From NCBI GenBank assembly GCA_034437555.1, contig DAOTTQ010000071.1:46420-110419 (forward strand): a stretch of 64,000 nucleotides of DNA. The letters are read 5' to 3'. A program made the translations under genes and the position numbers. Of the stretch, positions 8,275 to 16,573 are shown one piece after another. A model generated the notes under the pieces. It ran no database searches and was not told where the DNA came from. It saw only the letters and a program-made list of their open reading frames with translations. Origin of the DNA: JANWYT01 sp034437555. GTDB taxonomy: Bacteria > Chloroflexota > Anaerolineae > Aggregatilineales > Phototrophicaceae. How positions within the stretch are numbered: position 1 is the first letter of the stretch; each line of letters begins with the position of its first letter.

Positions 8275-8727
8275 TCAACCTAATCTAAGTATATACGTTG
8301 AACTTTCTTTTATTGCACCTATGCCACGCCAAAAAGCCTGTTCTACGGCAAGGCGCACGTGATGCACTTGAAGTTCTTGCGCTCCTTGTGTCTTTAGCCA
8401 AACAATAAAGGGATTCACAAGCAAGTTTGCAACCTGATTTTGTGCGTTCGTTAGGTGCAAGTCAATAACCAACCCATCCATTACGCCATACAGAGGCGTG
8501 TTGGTTGTGGCTAAATGTCCCCACACATAGCCCAAGTGTCGGGTTGCGTCTTGTGCCATCATGGTATAGTAATGAGGGTGTTCAAGGTCACGCTGGCGTT
8601 GTAACAACCAAGCATCTTTGGGTATTGGTTTAGAAGATGGTTGCTCTAAAACGGCTTTGTCGTACCATAATAAGTAAAGAGGCGATAAATCCTCGCCCTT
8701 AATTGCCCTAAACTGTACGGAGGTCAT
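8275..8727 (-). CDS. Divergent GNAT-like protein, first gene of the operon
   Basis: 150 residues. The opening VQFRAIKGEDLSPLYLLW and the ending FWRGIGAIKESSTYILRLG look like the first and last strands of a GNAT fold. The central part (MDGLVIDLHLTNAQNQVANLLV) occupies the CoA-loop position but lacks the R/Q-x-x-G-x-G/A signature. It may therefore be a non-catalytic or highly diverged member. The adjacent gene is an intact GNAT, so this may be an old duplicate. A promoter lies immediately upstream and there is no Shine-Dalgarno, so the mRNA may be leaderless. Confidence 0.75.
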   Translation of the reverse strand: MTSVQFRAIKGEDLSPLYLLWYDKAVLEQPSSKPIPKDAWLLQRQRDLEHPHYYTMMAQDATRHLGYVWGHLATTNTPLYGVMDGLVIDLHLTNAQNQVANLLVNPFIVWLKTQGAQELQVHHVRLAVEQAFWRGIGAIKESSTYILRLG

Positions 8728-8732
8728 ACGAT

Positions 8733-8761
8733 TTTTTATGTCACCCTTTACACACCATCAA
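8733..8761 (-). promoter_or_regulatory. Promoter for the minus-strand nine-gene run; possibly leaderless
   Basis: On the minus strand TTGATG (8761-8756), a 17-base spacer and TAAAAA (8738-8733) form a sigma-70-like promoter. The expected start of transcription falls at about 8726, on the ATG at 8727. No Shine-Dalgarno precedes that ATG. Confidence 0.5.
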
Positions 8762-8773
8762 GGTCTTTATCAT
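8747..8773 (+). promoter_or_regulatory. Divergent promoter for the large membrane protein gene; possibly leaderless
   Basis: TTTACA (8747-8752), a 15-base spacer and TATCAT (8768-8773), with the ATG at 8779 six bases later. The spacer is short. It overlaps the minus-strand promoter at 8733-8761, so the two directions may exclude each other. Confidence 0.4.
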
Positions 8774-8778
8774 AGCGT

Positions 8779-11067
8779 ATGAACCCACAGAACGTTACCC
8801 CAGATGAAACTTATCCAAACTGGATTAGGTTAGCAAAGCGTGGCACAGACTGGGGTATTTTGCTAGTCTTTGTTCTAAGTATTGCGTGTGGTTGGTCGTT
8901 TATTGTTTACGATGGGCTTAACCCCACTAATGCCAGCGAAAACTACACTTTTCTAGTTGCAGACCTTTCACAATCGCTCCGTGAAGGGCAATTCTACCCC
9001 CGATGGTCAGCGCACGCTTTTGGGGGCATTGGCGCACCCATTCCACACTTTCTGCCCCCTGTACCTACTTATCTCACTGCACTCATTGGAACACTGTTTA
9101 CAGACGATAGCATCCAAGCCCTTCGCATCACATTTCTCATGAGCTTTGTCATCGGTGGTTTAAGCGTTTATTCGCTTGTAACGCGCCATGTTCACGCAAG
9201 AGCGGGCATTGTTGCCTCTGTTCTGTTTTTGTATAGCCCTTCTGTGGGGTATTTAATCCCCCATTATCATGGCAACCTACACGAAATGTTCGCATTGGCA
9301 CTATTGGCAATGTGGCTGTGGGCTACAGACCGCTTACTTGCCGAAAATAACACCTTTGATTTTTCGGTTCACGCGCTTGTCAGTGGGCTTTTGGTGCTGA
9401 CCTCTTTCACCCATCTCTTGATGGCTTTGCTACTAGGTGCAAGTCTGTTGACAATGCGCTCTCGCAAGCAAGCCCTTCAACAAAGCGCGGTCATCGGGTT
9501 GAGTGTGCTACTAGGCGCAATGATGACTGCGTTCTATTGGTTGCCCGCGTTGTTGGATGGTCTCACTGTTCATTGGCTTATGCCTACCAAAACATACCAA
9601 AATGCCATCACGCTCCCAAACTTATTTAAGCCCTTTATCAGCCCCGACCCCCAAGCCATGATTGCCTTGCCACAAACACCACTTGGAGTTGCTATTATTA
9701 GCTTTGCAATTTTAAGTGGAGGCATACTAGGGTATTTGCGCATTTTTAATCTACAAACAAAGATGTTGCTGTTTGGGCTTGCCCTGGTGGGATTAACAGT
9801 CTTTGTTGGCGCACAGTTTGGGGAATTATTGGGTGTGATGGTACTGTGTTTTGCCATAGGTGGTAGCGGGATTTTACAGGCGACATCTTTACTAACGCTG
9901 GCAAGGGCGCGTATTTTATTCGTTGTTAGTGCTACGGTGGCTATTCTAATAACACTCAATATCTCTACAGCCTATCGCCCCAATAGCATTACACCACAAC
10001 CAACGCTCCTCACACAAATTCGCTATGAGCAACAAGGATTAGGCGTTGCCGTTGCCCCCCCCAATTTTGCGATTCCTAGTATTTATTTACCAAGCCAATT
10101 TGACCCCTCTAACGCCCTCTTGGCGGGCTATCAAACGCAAAACCTCAATCGCTTGCAAGCGAACGTGAACTTGAGCAATCAAATTAGTGTGTTATCCGTC
10201 CAATCGCACCGCCAATCTTACCAAGTGTCATTAAGAGACACGGTGAATATCACGGCGGTGATTGCCGATTTTGAAGGCTGGGAAGCAACCCTTAACAACA
10301 ACCCCGTCAACCTTGAAAAAAATCTAAGCACCTATGGGATGGAGTTTTTGCTGCCTGCGCGTGCTAGTGGTGATCTTATCATTCAATTGGTAGACACACC
10401 CTTATGGGATTTTGCGTGGGTGGTTTCATTAGTGGGTTTGTTGTTGGCATTGTTCATCCTTTGGAGCAACAGAAAAAGACCATACACCCCGCATTTTAGC
10501 TATCGCCGTTTGCTCTCTATACCAGATACACGCCTTATTTCAGTGGCGATTGGGATGCTTGCCACGCTTGCCATTATTGTGTATGTTGGCGAATGGTCTC
10601 TAAGACCCATAAGGGGTTCAGGGTTACTTCAAACAACTGAGCTTTCCGCGTCCACCAATGTGGGCTTAGAGCTAGTATCGTATACGCTAGAACCAAAGCA
10701 AGCAAAGCCCTCCGATGCGCTGTCAATTGGGTTGTATTGGCGCACACGCCGCTTGTTAAGTGAGAATTATCTTGCGTATTGGGCACTTTCTGATGTGCAA
10801 CGGGGACAATCTATCGTTGTCAGTGAAGCAAAACAACTAGGAAACTACCCGTCACGACGTTGGCAACGCGATGTTTATGTAATTGACGCACACACGCTTG
10901 TTCTTCCATCAAATTTGCCACAGGGACGCTACACCCTAACGCTTTATGTATATTCCTGTGTTTCCCAGACCACCTGCGAGCAACAGAAAAATGTGACCTT
11001 TTTTAATGAGAGTGGCAATTCAGTGGGAGCATCATTCACCTTGCCTCGTTTGCTTGTGATTAATTAA
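8779..11067 (+). CDS. Large polytopic membrane protein, PTPS-related/GT-C-like
   Basis: 762 residues. The N-terminal two thirds hold about ten to twelve TM helices, and the C-terminal third (from about 620, after a last TM near 600) is a soluble beta-rich domain. The segment after the first TM, with a YPRWSAH motif and then GGIGAPIPHFLPPVPTY, resembles the membrane family annotated '6-pyruvoyl-tetrahydropterin synthase related domain' (PF10131). That family has a GT-C glycosyltransferase-like layout with an acidic residue in the first outer loop, so a role in transfer of lipid-linked sugars is plausible but unproven. The C-terminal part (SIGLYWRTRRLL... RYTLTLYVYSC) looks like a beta-sandwich. 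No Shine-Dalgarno precedes the ATG. Confidence 0.85.
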   Translation: MNPQNVTPDETYPNWIRLAKRGTDWGILLVFVLSIACGWSFIVYDGLNPTNASENYTFLVADLSQSLREGQFYPRWSAHAFGGIGAPIPHFLPPVPTYLTALIGTLFTDDSIQALRITFLMSFVIGGLSVYSLVTRHVHARAGIVASVLFLYSPSVGYLIPHYHGNLHEMFALALLAMWLWATDRLLAENNTFDFSVHALVSGLLVLTSFTHLLMALLLGASLLTMRSRKQALQQSAVIGLSVLLGAMMTAFYWLPALLDGLTVHWLMPTKTYQNAITLPNLFKPFISPDPQAMIALPQTPLGVAIISFAILSGGILGYLRIFNLQTKMLLFGLALVGLTVFVGAQFGELLGVMVLCFAIGGSGILQATSLLTLARARILFVVSATVAILITLNISTAYRPNSITPQPTLLTQIRYEQQGLGVAVAPPNFAIPSIYLPSQFDPSNALLAGYQTQNLNRLQANVNLSNQISVLSVQSHRQSYQVSLRDTVNITAVIADFEGWEATLNNNPVNLEKNLSTYGMEFLLPARASGDLIIQLVDTPLWDFAWVVSLVGLLLALFILWSNRKRPYTPHFSYRRLLSIPDTRLISVAIGMLATLAIIVYVGEWSLRPIRGSGLLQTTELSASTNVGLELVSYTLEPKQAKPSDALSIGLYWRTRRLLSENYLAYWALSDVQRGQSIVVSEAKQLGNYPSRRWQRDVYVIDAHTLVLPSNLPQGRYTLTLYVYSCVSQTTCEQQKNVTFFNESGNSVGASFTLPRLLVIN

Positions 11068-11072
11068 ATCGC

Positions 11073-11101
11073 TTGTGTTTGCTAGAAAGTAACAGTACAA
11101 T
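11073..11101 (+). promoter_or_regulatory. Sigma-70-type promoter before the TPR/URO-D/rsmD operon
   Basis: TTGTGT (11073-11078), a spacer of exactly 17 bases and TACAAT (11096-11101; five of six consensus). Predicted transcription start is about 11108, giving a short 5' leader before the ATG at 11124, without a clear Shine-Dalgarno. Confidence 0.6.
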
Positions 11102-11123
11102 CTAGCATATTCTTTTTTTAACG

Positions 11124-11516
11124 ATGGAAAGTAGTTTAAGAATGGCTCTTAAAGAAGCAACACGTCAAATTGGACAAGGCTGGAAGTTATATCAAAGTAA
11201 AGATACACAAGGGGCTATCCGTGCCTTTGAAAGTGTTATCACAGATTTGTCACGCATTGCCGATGACCACGAAAAAACAATCAACCTTGTGGATGCTTAC
11301 TATGGTTTGGGTTTGGCTGTTCGCGCTACAGGCAACACACCAGAAGCGACCAAAGCCTTTGCTCAAGCCCTTGAAATGTGCGAAGCAAACCTAAAAGCCT
11401 TGCGTGGTGGCGACATTGAAAATAACCTAGACACCTCCGAAGATGACCGTTACGCCATGCTCATTACGATGATTAAACAACGCATGAGCGAAATGGGCAT
11501 TAAAGTCAATTCATAA
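11124..11516 (+). CDS. Small TPR-like soluble protein
   Basis: 130 residues, all helical. Two TPR-like hairpins are visible: QIGQGWKLYQSKDTQGAIRA (about 13-32) and YYGLGLAVRATGNTPEATKA (about 55-74). The acidic segment EDDRYAMLITMIKQRM closes the protein. It probably mediates protein-protein contacts; no enzymatic motif is seen. It is the first gene behind the 11073 promoter and lies eleven bases before the uroporphyrinogen-decarboxylase-like gene. Confidence 0.8.
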   Translation: MESSLRMALKEATRQIGQGWKLYQSKDTQGAIRAFESVITDLSRIADDHEKTINLVDAYYGLGLAVRATGNTPEATKAFAQALEMCEANLKALRGGDIENNLDTSEDDRYAMLITMIKQRMSEMGIKVNS

Positions 11517-11527
11517 ACAGGCTCTTT

Positions 11528-12520
11528 ATGGAACGTCAAGAACGACTTGAAAAAGCCATCATAGGCGAAAACGTTGACCGCGTTCCCGCATTACTTTGGC
11601 GGTTCTGGCAAGGCGATGACCAACGGTCAGCCGACCTTGCCAAAGCCTCTATTCAGTTTCAAAGTGTCTATGATTGGGATGCTATTGTTGTACCACCCGC
11701 CCCACATGGCATGGTAACAGGCTATGGGTTACAGGACGTCTGGCATGGGGCAATTACAGGTGAACGCCACATCTTAAAATCCCCCATCCAACGCTCTTTA
11801 GATTGGACAGAACTTCGCTCTTTAGACCCCTTAAGAGGTGACATCAACAAGTATATCGAAGCGTTGCGCCTTGTGGTAGGTTCGCCAGAACGTGCGGGTG
11901 TGCCGGTGGTAGCAGTTGTGTTTAGTCCCTTTACCCAAGCCTTACAATTAGGGAGCATTGAGGGGGTTTTAAGACACCTTCGTACCCAGCCTGACCGCCT
12001 AAAGAGTGGCTTAAACACGCTAACAGAAAGCACACTTAGGTTGATAGAACAGCTAGGCAGGCTTAACCTTGATGGGCTGTTTTATGTCGCACAGGGAGCA
12101 TCGCTTGATGTGTTGTCCGAAACCGAGTACGAGACTTTTGGATTGCCTTATGATGCCAAAGTAGCCCAATCTTTGCCTAAAAAATGGTGGTTTAAGGCGG
12201 TATCATTGGGCGGAGAAATCCCCATGCTTAAGCTATTTAACACGTTGCCATTTAATCTTCTCAACTGGCAAATGTCACCCCACAGCCCCACTCTCCAAGA
12301 TGGCAAGCTCTGGACAAGTGGCGCAGTTATGGGGGGCTTATCAAAGAGCGAACACCTTCATGAAGGAACGCCTCTTTCTATTAAAGATGCGGTGCGTCAT
12401 GCCAACAACCTTACCCATAGCAGGCGTTTTGTACTCTCTTGTGGTGGGGCGTTTTATGTCACCACCCCTTTATCAAATCTTCAAGCAGTGCGCGATAGCG
12501 TGAAAGTAACGGTGTTATAA
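11528..12520 (+). CDS. Uroporphyrinogen decarboxylase (URO-D) superfamily protein
   Basis: 330 residues, close to the length of HemE. The opening ERLEKAIIGENVDRVPALLW matches the start of URO-D proteins. HemE normally has a following MRQAGR motif that contacts substrate carboxylates; here the position reads RFWQGDDQ, with only one Arg retained. It is therefore unlikely to be true HemE and is closer to the diverged URO-D-like proteins, some of which are cobamide methyltransferases (MtaA/CmuA type). No zinc-binding HxC..C set is obvious. It overlaps the rsmD start by one base. Confidence 0.8.
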   Translation: MERQERLEKAIIGENVDRVPALLWRFWQGDDQRSADLAKASIQFQSVYDWDAIVVPPAPHGMVTGYGLQDVWHGAITGERHILKSPIQRSLDWTELRSLDPLRGDINKYIEALRLVVGSPERAGVPVVAVVFSPFTQALQLGSIEGVLRHLRTQPDRLKSGLNTLTESTLRLIEQLGRLNLDGLFYVAQGASLDVLSETEYETFGLPYDAKVAQSLPKKWWFKAVSLGGEIPMLKLFNTLPFNLLNWQMSPHSPTLQDGKLWTSGAVMGGLSKSEHLHEGTPLSIKDAVRHANNLTHSRRFVLSCGGAFYVTTPLSNLQAVRDSVKVTVL

Positions 12521-13137
12521 TGTCTGGTCGGGTCATTTCAGGAACAGCCAAAGGGCGTAAATTAAAGCTAGTACCAGGGGACAGCACACGCCCCATTATG
12601 GATAGGGTAAAAGAAGCCCTCTTTAGCATTTTAGGCAGTTATGTTCGGGGGAGCATTTTTCTAGACTTATTTGGTGGAACGGGTAGCGTGGGCATTGAAG
12701 CCCTTAGTCGTGGTGCAGAACGGGCGGTATTTACAGAAATTGACCGCTTTGCCCTACAAACAATACGTGAAAACCTAGAACACACCCAGCTGATAGACCG
12801 CGCAGATGTGCGCGCTATTAACGCCTTTGAGCTTCTTAAACGTCCTGCGGATGTTGTGTTTGATTATATTTTTATTGCGCCCCCACAGTTCAAAGAACTA
12901 TGGCAACCGGCGTTATTAGCACTGGATGAAAATCCGTCTTGGTATCACGAAGAAAGCGTTATCATCATTCAAATTGCCCCGCGTGAAAGAAACGAAATTG
13001 AGCTAAAGAACTTACGCCGCTATGATGAACGCAAATACGGCAAAACAGTCTTATGGTTTTTTGAACACATCAATGCCCCACAATACAGCGAAGATGAGCC
13101 AGAAGAAATCAACGAAGATGCGGACGAGGAGATTTAG
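12520..13137 (+). CDS. rsmD: 16S rRNA (guanine966-N2)-methyltransferase, RsmD family
   Basis: 205 residues, a SAM-dependent N2 methyltransferase of G966 in 16S rRNA. The RsmD opening RVISGTAKGRKLKLVPG, then RPIMDRVKEALFSIL and the SAM loop LDLFGGTGSVGIEALSRG (about 50-67) are diagnostic. Motif IV, normally D/N-P-P-Y/F, reads IAPPQF at about residue 127, so the acidic or amide residue that would contact the target amino group is replaced by Ala. I recall similar APPQ forms in other Chloroflexota, so it may be a lineage variant. An acidic tail (EDEPEEINEDADEE) ends the protein. The next gene starts three bases later. Confidence 0.92.
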   Translation: MSGRVISGTAKGRKLKLVPGDSTRPIMDRVKEALFSILGSYVRGSIFLDLFGGTGSVGIEALSRGAERAVFTEIDRFALQTIRENLEHTQLIDRADVRAINAFELLKRPADVVFDYIFIAPPQFKELWQPALLALDENPSWYHEESVIIIQIAPRERNEIELKNLRRYDERKYGKTVLWFFEHINAPQYSEDEPEEINEDADEEI

Positions 13138-13139
13138 GT

Positions 13140-13559
13140 ATGGATAACAACGAGAAACTAGAACAAATCACACAAGAAATCATGGAACTCTTTGAAATAT
13201 TTGCCCCTCCCGTTCCCATCGAGACAATGCTACAAAAGCCTCGCAATAATATGTGGGAAAATGTAGACCCAACGCAACTTTCTGGTTCGTTTTTAAGTAT
13301 CACAGACCGCTATTCGCCACGCATGTCGTTGGCAAGATTGCTGGCACGCCACATTACTATTAGCCAATGGGGACGCGCACAAGGCATCTTTGACATTGTT
13401 CAGCACACCGAAACACTAGGGACATTTGCCCGTATGCTGATTATGCCCAGAGACATGGTGATGGGAATGACACAAAGCAAGCGCAATCCCCCCACCATGA
13501 GTACCTATTTTGAAGTGCCACAAGAAGACGCAGAAGCACGCCTGTCTGACCTGATTTAG
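13140..13559 (+). CDS. ImmA/IrrE-fold-like protein without the HExxH motif
   Basis: 139 residues. The layout resembles the ImmA/IrrE (DUF955) metallopeptidase domain: an N-terminal helix leading to PPVPIETML, a central RMSLARLLARHI where active members have R-F-T-L/I-A-H-E-x-x-H, and TFARMLIMPRDMV where they have the A-A-x-L-L-M-P segment. Both zinc-binding His residues of HExxH and the Glu are missing or replaced (ARLLARH keeps only the last His). It is probably a non-catalytic structural or regulatory relative. It is coupled to rsmD by a three-base gap and ends five bases before the converging cca gene. Confidence 0.6.
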   Translation: MDNNEKLEQITQEIMELFEIFAPPVPIETMLQKPRNNMWENVDPTQLSGSFLSITDRYSPRMSLARLLARHITISQWGRAQGIFDIVQHTETLGTFARMLIMPRDMVMGMTQSKRNPPTMSTYFEVPQEDAEARLSDLI

Positions 13560-13563
13560 GGCT

Positions 13564-15018
13564 TTACTTTGCTAAAATCTGACGGGCAAGCGCAAATGCA
13601 TCTTCACGGTTTTCCACCGTTCCTAGCACTTGCCCCTCACGAATGGCATCCAAAAGTTGCCCAATAATACGCCCTTGTGGCAGGCTAAACGCCTCAATGA
13701 GTTCGTTGCCCTGTAATAGTGGTGGCGGTAAAACAACGCGCTCATAATCCTTAAAATATGCCCACAACAACTTAACCAAACCCTCAACGCGCCGTAGCCA
13801 ATCGGCTTGAACTAAGGTTACGCCGTAGGTTGCCAAATAATCAACCACCGCTAAAAAAACGGCATCTACCCCTATTTCACCCAAACGATACCAAAACCGA
13901 TGCACTTCTAGCACATCATCAGGGTCCAGCTCAAACACGCGCTTGTAATTGGCAAGTGCGCCCACAACGCGTTTTTTCTCGGGGTTGCTTAGTTTTAGTT
14001 CGTCGGAATACAAGCGAGCAATGTTCGGTGCGTCTTCTTCGCCCATCGCATGAAATAGCGTGGTGAATGTCAGAAGCGCAATATGGGGGCGTTCATTTGC
14101 CCACGATTGGTCTATATGTGCAATAAGGGGCTGACGAAAACGGTCTAATTGCATCACCAACATACCCATATCAAAGCTGGCAACACTGTTATCAGTACGG
14201 CGAGGGCTAATAGCAACCAGCAAATATTGTAGCTTCTCAATGGCATAAAGCGTGTGCGCCCAAGCGTCAAACACATGAGGGGCAGGTTGTGGTTGATTAA
14301 TGAGGGTGTCAATTTCGGGAATAATTGCCTGTAGTAAGCCCACTGTTTGCATTACACGCAACGCCGCCGATGCCTTGCCTAGCTTAAGAACGTTAAATAG
14401 CTCATCACGCACACGCTCGCCCGATGTGTTCACCACACTAGACGCATACTCTCTTACTTGCTTTAGCGTTTCTGGCTCTATTCTAAAACTCAATTGCACG
14501 CTTTGGCGAATCGCTCTTAGCACGCGAATGGGGTCATCGGCTAAAGATTGGGGGGTACAGGCTCGTAAGAGCCTATCTTCTGCATCTCTTTCGCCGTTAA
14601 GTGGGTCAATCAGTAGGTTTAGGTCGCCCCGCGCATCAACCAACATGGTATTCACTGTAAAATCACGCCCCATGATGTCTGCCAGCAAGTCATCACCGCG
14701 ATAACGTGCCACATCTAGCACCAGTTTTTCATTGGGCGTTTGCCATATCACACGCGCCACGCCGCGCTCTTGGTCAAGAATAAAAACATCCGCATTTAGC
14801 TTATCCGCAATCCGCTTTGCCAAACGAATCGAATATTCGGGCGTGACAAAGTCGATGTCACGAGTTGCCCTATGTAAAAAAGCATCACGTACTGCCCCGC
14901 CCACAATATATAAGGGCAAGTGTGGTTCTACATCTAACAAAAGTTCTTGCAAGTCTAGGATGGCATCAGACCAGATAAGCGGGCGATTGGCAGGCAAGTG
15001 TGGCGTTAGATTAGTCAC
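13564..15018 (-). CDS. cca: CCA-adding tRNA nucleotidyltransferase / poly(A) polymerase family
   Basis: 484 residues, class II nucleotidyltransferase. It adds or repairs the 3' CCA of tRNA. The head domain shows YIVGGAVRDAFLHR (about 37-50) and the metal-binding TRDIDFVT. Then come LDVARYRGDDLLADIMGRDFTVN and the neck/body region with DDPIRVLRAIRQSVQL. The C-terminal 200 residues sit where some members carry an HD phosphohydrolase domain, but only a lone FHAMGEED is present, so an active HD site is unlikely. Its start overlaps the end of hpt by eight bases. Some members are A-adding or poly(A) polymerase only, and motifs alone do not settle that. Confidence 0.9.
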   Translation of the reverse strand: MTNLTPHLPANRPLIWSDAILDLQELLLDVEPHLPLYIVGGAVRDAFLHRATRDIDFVTPEYSIRLAKRIADKLNADVFILDQERGVARVIWQTPNEKLVLDVARYRGDDLLADIMGRDFTVNTMLVDARGDLNLLIDPLNGERDAEDRLLRACTPQSLADDPIRVLRAIRQSVQLSFRIEPETLKQVREYASSVVNTSGERVRDELFNVLKLGKASAALRVMQTVGLLQAIIPEIDTLINQPQPAPHVFDAWAHTLYAIEKLQYLLVAISPRRTDNSVASFDMGMLVMQLDRFRQPLIAHIDQSWANERPHIALLTFTTLFHAMGEEDAPNIARLYSDELKLSNPEKKRVVGALANYKRVFELDPDDVLEVHRFWYRLGEIGVDAVFLAVVDYLATYGVTLVQADWLRRVEGLVKLLWAYFKDYERVVLPPPLLQGNELIEAFSLPQGRIIGQLLDAIREGQVLGTVENREDAFALARQILAK

Positions 15019-15571
15019 TTTTTAGCGCATCCTCGTCTACCACACCCACAAATGGCAAGTTTCTAAATTTCTCGTCTAAATCTAGCCCATAGCCAAACAC
15101 GAATTTATTTTCAATCCGAAAGCCCACATAATCGCTTTCAATCGCCACTTCTCGGCGAGAGGCTTTGTCTAAGAGGGTGCATAAACGCAGGCTCTTTGGG
15201 CTTCGGGCTTTAATTGTTTGCATCACAAAGTTGAGCGTATAACCACTGTCGATAATGTCCTCTACAATCAAGACATCACGACCTTCAATTTGTGCGGTGG
15301 TGTCCATTTCAATGCGGACATTGCCACTAGCAGACCGAATTCCTTTGCCATAGCTACTGGCTGCCATAAAGTCAATTTCGTGGGGAACGTCAATGTGGCG
15401 TGTTAGGTCTGTTAAAAACATCACGCCACCTTTTAGAATACAAATGAGAAGAAGGTTATCACTTTCGGCATAAACTCTTGAGAGTTCTTCGCCCAACTCT
15501 GCAATTCTCACCTGAAGGGTTTCAGGGTCAATTAGTATCTCTTTAAGATATTTGCGGTACGATTTAGTCAT
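15011..15571 (-). CDS. hpt: Hypoxanthine phosphoribosyltransferase
   Basis: Purine salvage: hypoxanthine or guanine plus PRPP gives IMP or GMP. 186 residues from the ATG at 15571 (MTKSYRKYL), the usual Hpt length. An upstream in-frame TTG at 15613 would add 14 residues and seems less likely. The PRPP-binding motif is VLIVEDIIDSGYTLNFV (about 110-126), the PPi loop is LLICILKGGVMFLTDL, and the C-terminal DEKFRNLPFVGVV matches the flexible-loop and base-binding end. It is translationally coupled to cca (eight-base overlap). Confidence 0.95.
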   Translation of the reverse strand: MTKSYRKYLKEILIDPETLQVRIAELGEELSRVYAESDNLLLICILKGGVMFLTDLTRHIDVPHEIDFMAASSYGKGIRSASGNVRIEMDTTAQIEGRDVLIVEDIIDSGYTLNFVMQTIKARSPKSLRLCTLLDKASRREVAIESDYVGFRIENKFVFGYGLDLDEKFRNLPFVGVVDEDALKSD

Positions 15572-15621
15572 TGTGTCATCAGCCCTTTGTTGTAAGCCTG
15601 ATGATTGTAGCAAAATATGTC

Positions 15622-16317
15622 CTAACGGAACATGATTTGCACTGCTAAACGAGCCACTAAAAGCTCATCACCCTTCCGCAATACGGTTGGTATATTCGCA
15701 GGAAGGCGCACGCCTGCGAGAAATGTGCCATTTGTGCTGTTAAGGTCGGTTACATGCAAATACTCACCCTCAAGGTGAAGCGTTGCATGAACCCGTGAAA
15801 CGCCCTTATCCATTGCACCATAGGGCGAAAGGTCAATATCTTCTGCCTCACGGCTACTCGCATCAAAACGCCCCAGACGATAACGTACACCTTCTGACAT
15901 GACAACGCGCTCAATAACGCCACGTATCACCAGAATAACCTCACGTTTGCCGTCAAGGTTGGCTGTACCACCGCCTGTTTGTTGGTGATGCAAAGCACGC
16001 TTAAATAGCTTGCCATCTTTAGGAAGAATCGCAGTTTGCCGCATCTTACGGTTCTGGTCGTCAACATCTCTGTTTCCGTCAGGTCTTAATACACCTGTAA
16101 TCGGTTTAACAAGGGGGATGCTATCGTCATCATCTTTTTTAATGCGTATGATGTCGGTTTTATGGTTGTCTTTGGTCTCATCTTTACCGCTTTCAGCATC
16201 AATGGATTCAAATTCTTCTTCAGAAGAAGCAAAGAAAGGTGAGGTGGCACGTGGCGCAGCGGGCTGCCCATTCTGTTTATAATCTTGTTCGGGTATATTA
16301 TCGTTCTCGTCAAACAT
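15622..16317 (-). CDS. FHA domain protein with acidic disordered N-terminus
   Basis: 231 residues. The first about 115 residues are charged and low-complexity. The last about 100 form a forkhead-associated domain that binds phosphothreonine peptides. Key FHA residues are visible: the GRF of YRLGRFDAS, VSRVHATLHL (Ser-Arg-x-His) and LNSTNGTFLAGVRL (Asn for pThr-backbone contact). No kinase lies in the window, so the partner is unknown. It is nine bases upstream of the possible TTG start of hpt and likely heads a FHA-hpt-cca unit with a good promoter at 16371-16399. Confidence 0.92.
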   Translation of the reverse strand: MFDENDNIPEQDYKQNGQPAAPRATSPFFASSEEEFESIDAESGKDETKDNHKTDIIRIKKDDDDSIPLVKPITGVLRPDGNRDVDDQNRKMRQTAILPKDGKLFKRALHHQQTGGGTANLDGKREVILVIRGVIERVVMSEGVRYRLGRFDASSREAEDIDLSPYGAMDKGVSRVHATLHLEGEYLHVTDLNSTNGTFLAGVRLPANIPTVLRKGDELLVARLAVQIMFR

Positions 16318-16370
16318 AAAAGAACTCTCTTATTTCCTCAGCCATCAGGGGGGTATTACAAACATGCTAC

Positions 16371-16399
16371 ATTTTACCAAATTGTTTTTATTTTGCCAA
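16371..16399 (-). promoter_or_regulatory. Sigma-70-type promoter for the FHA-hpt-cca unit
   Basis: On the minus strand TTGGCA (16399-16394), 17 bases, and TAAAAT (16376-16371). Both boxes match the consensus at five of six positions. The expected transcription start is about 16364, 47 bases before the FHA start codon. Confidence 0.7.
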
Positions 16400-16573
16400 G
16401 AACGCTCATCAAGGAATTGGTTAATTATAGCACAAACCGAAATTAAGGGCATAAACTTTAGTAGGATATGCAACTAATTCTTTATGGGCAATTACGGAAA
16501 TTTGCTCTACAATTACAGGTTAGAAAAACGTGAAAATTTAAGCCATAATCGGTTAAACGCCACAGGAGCTATC

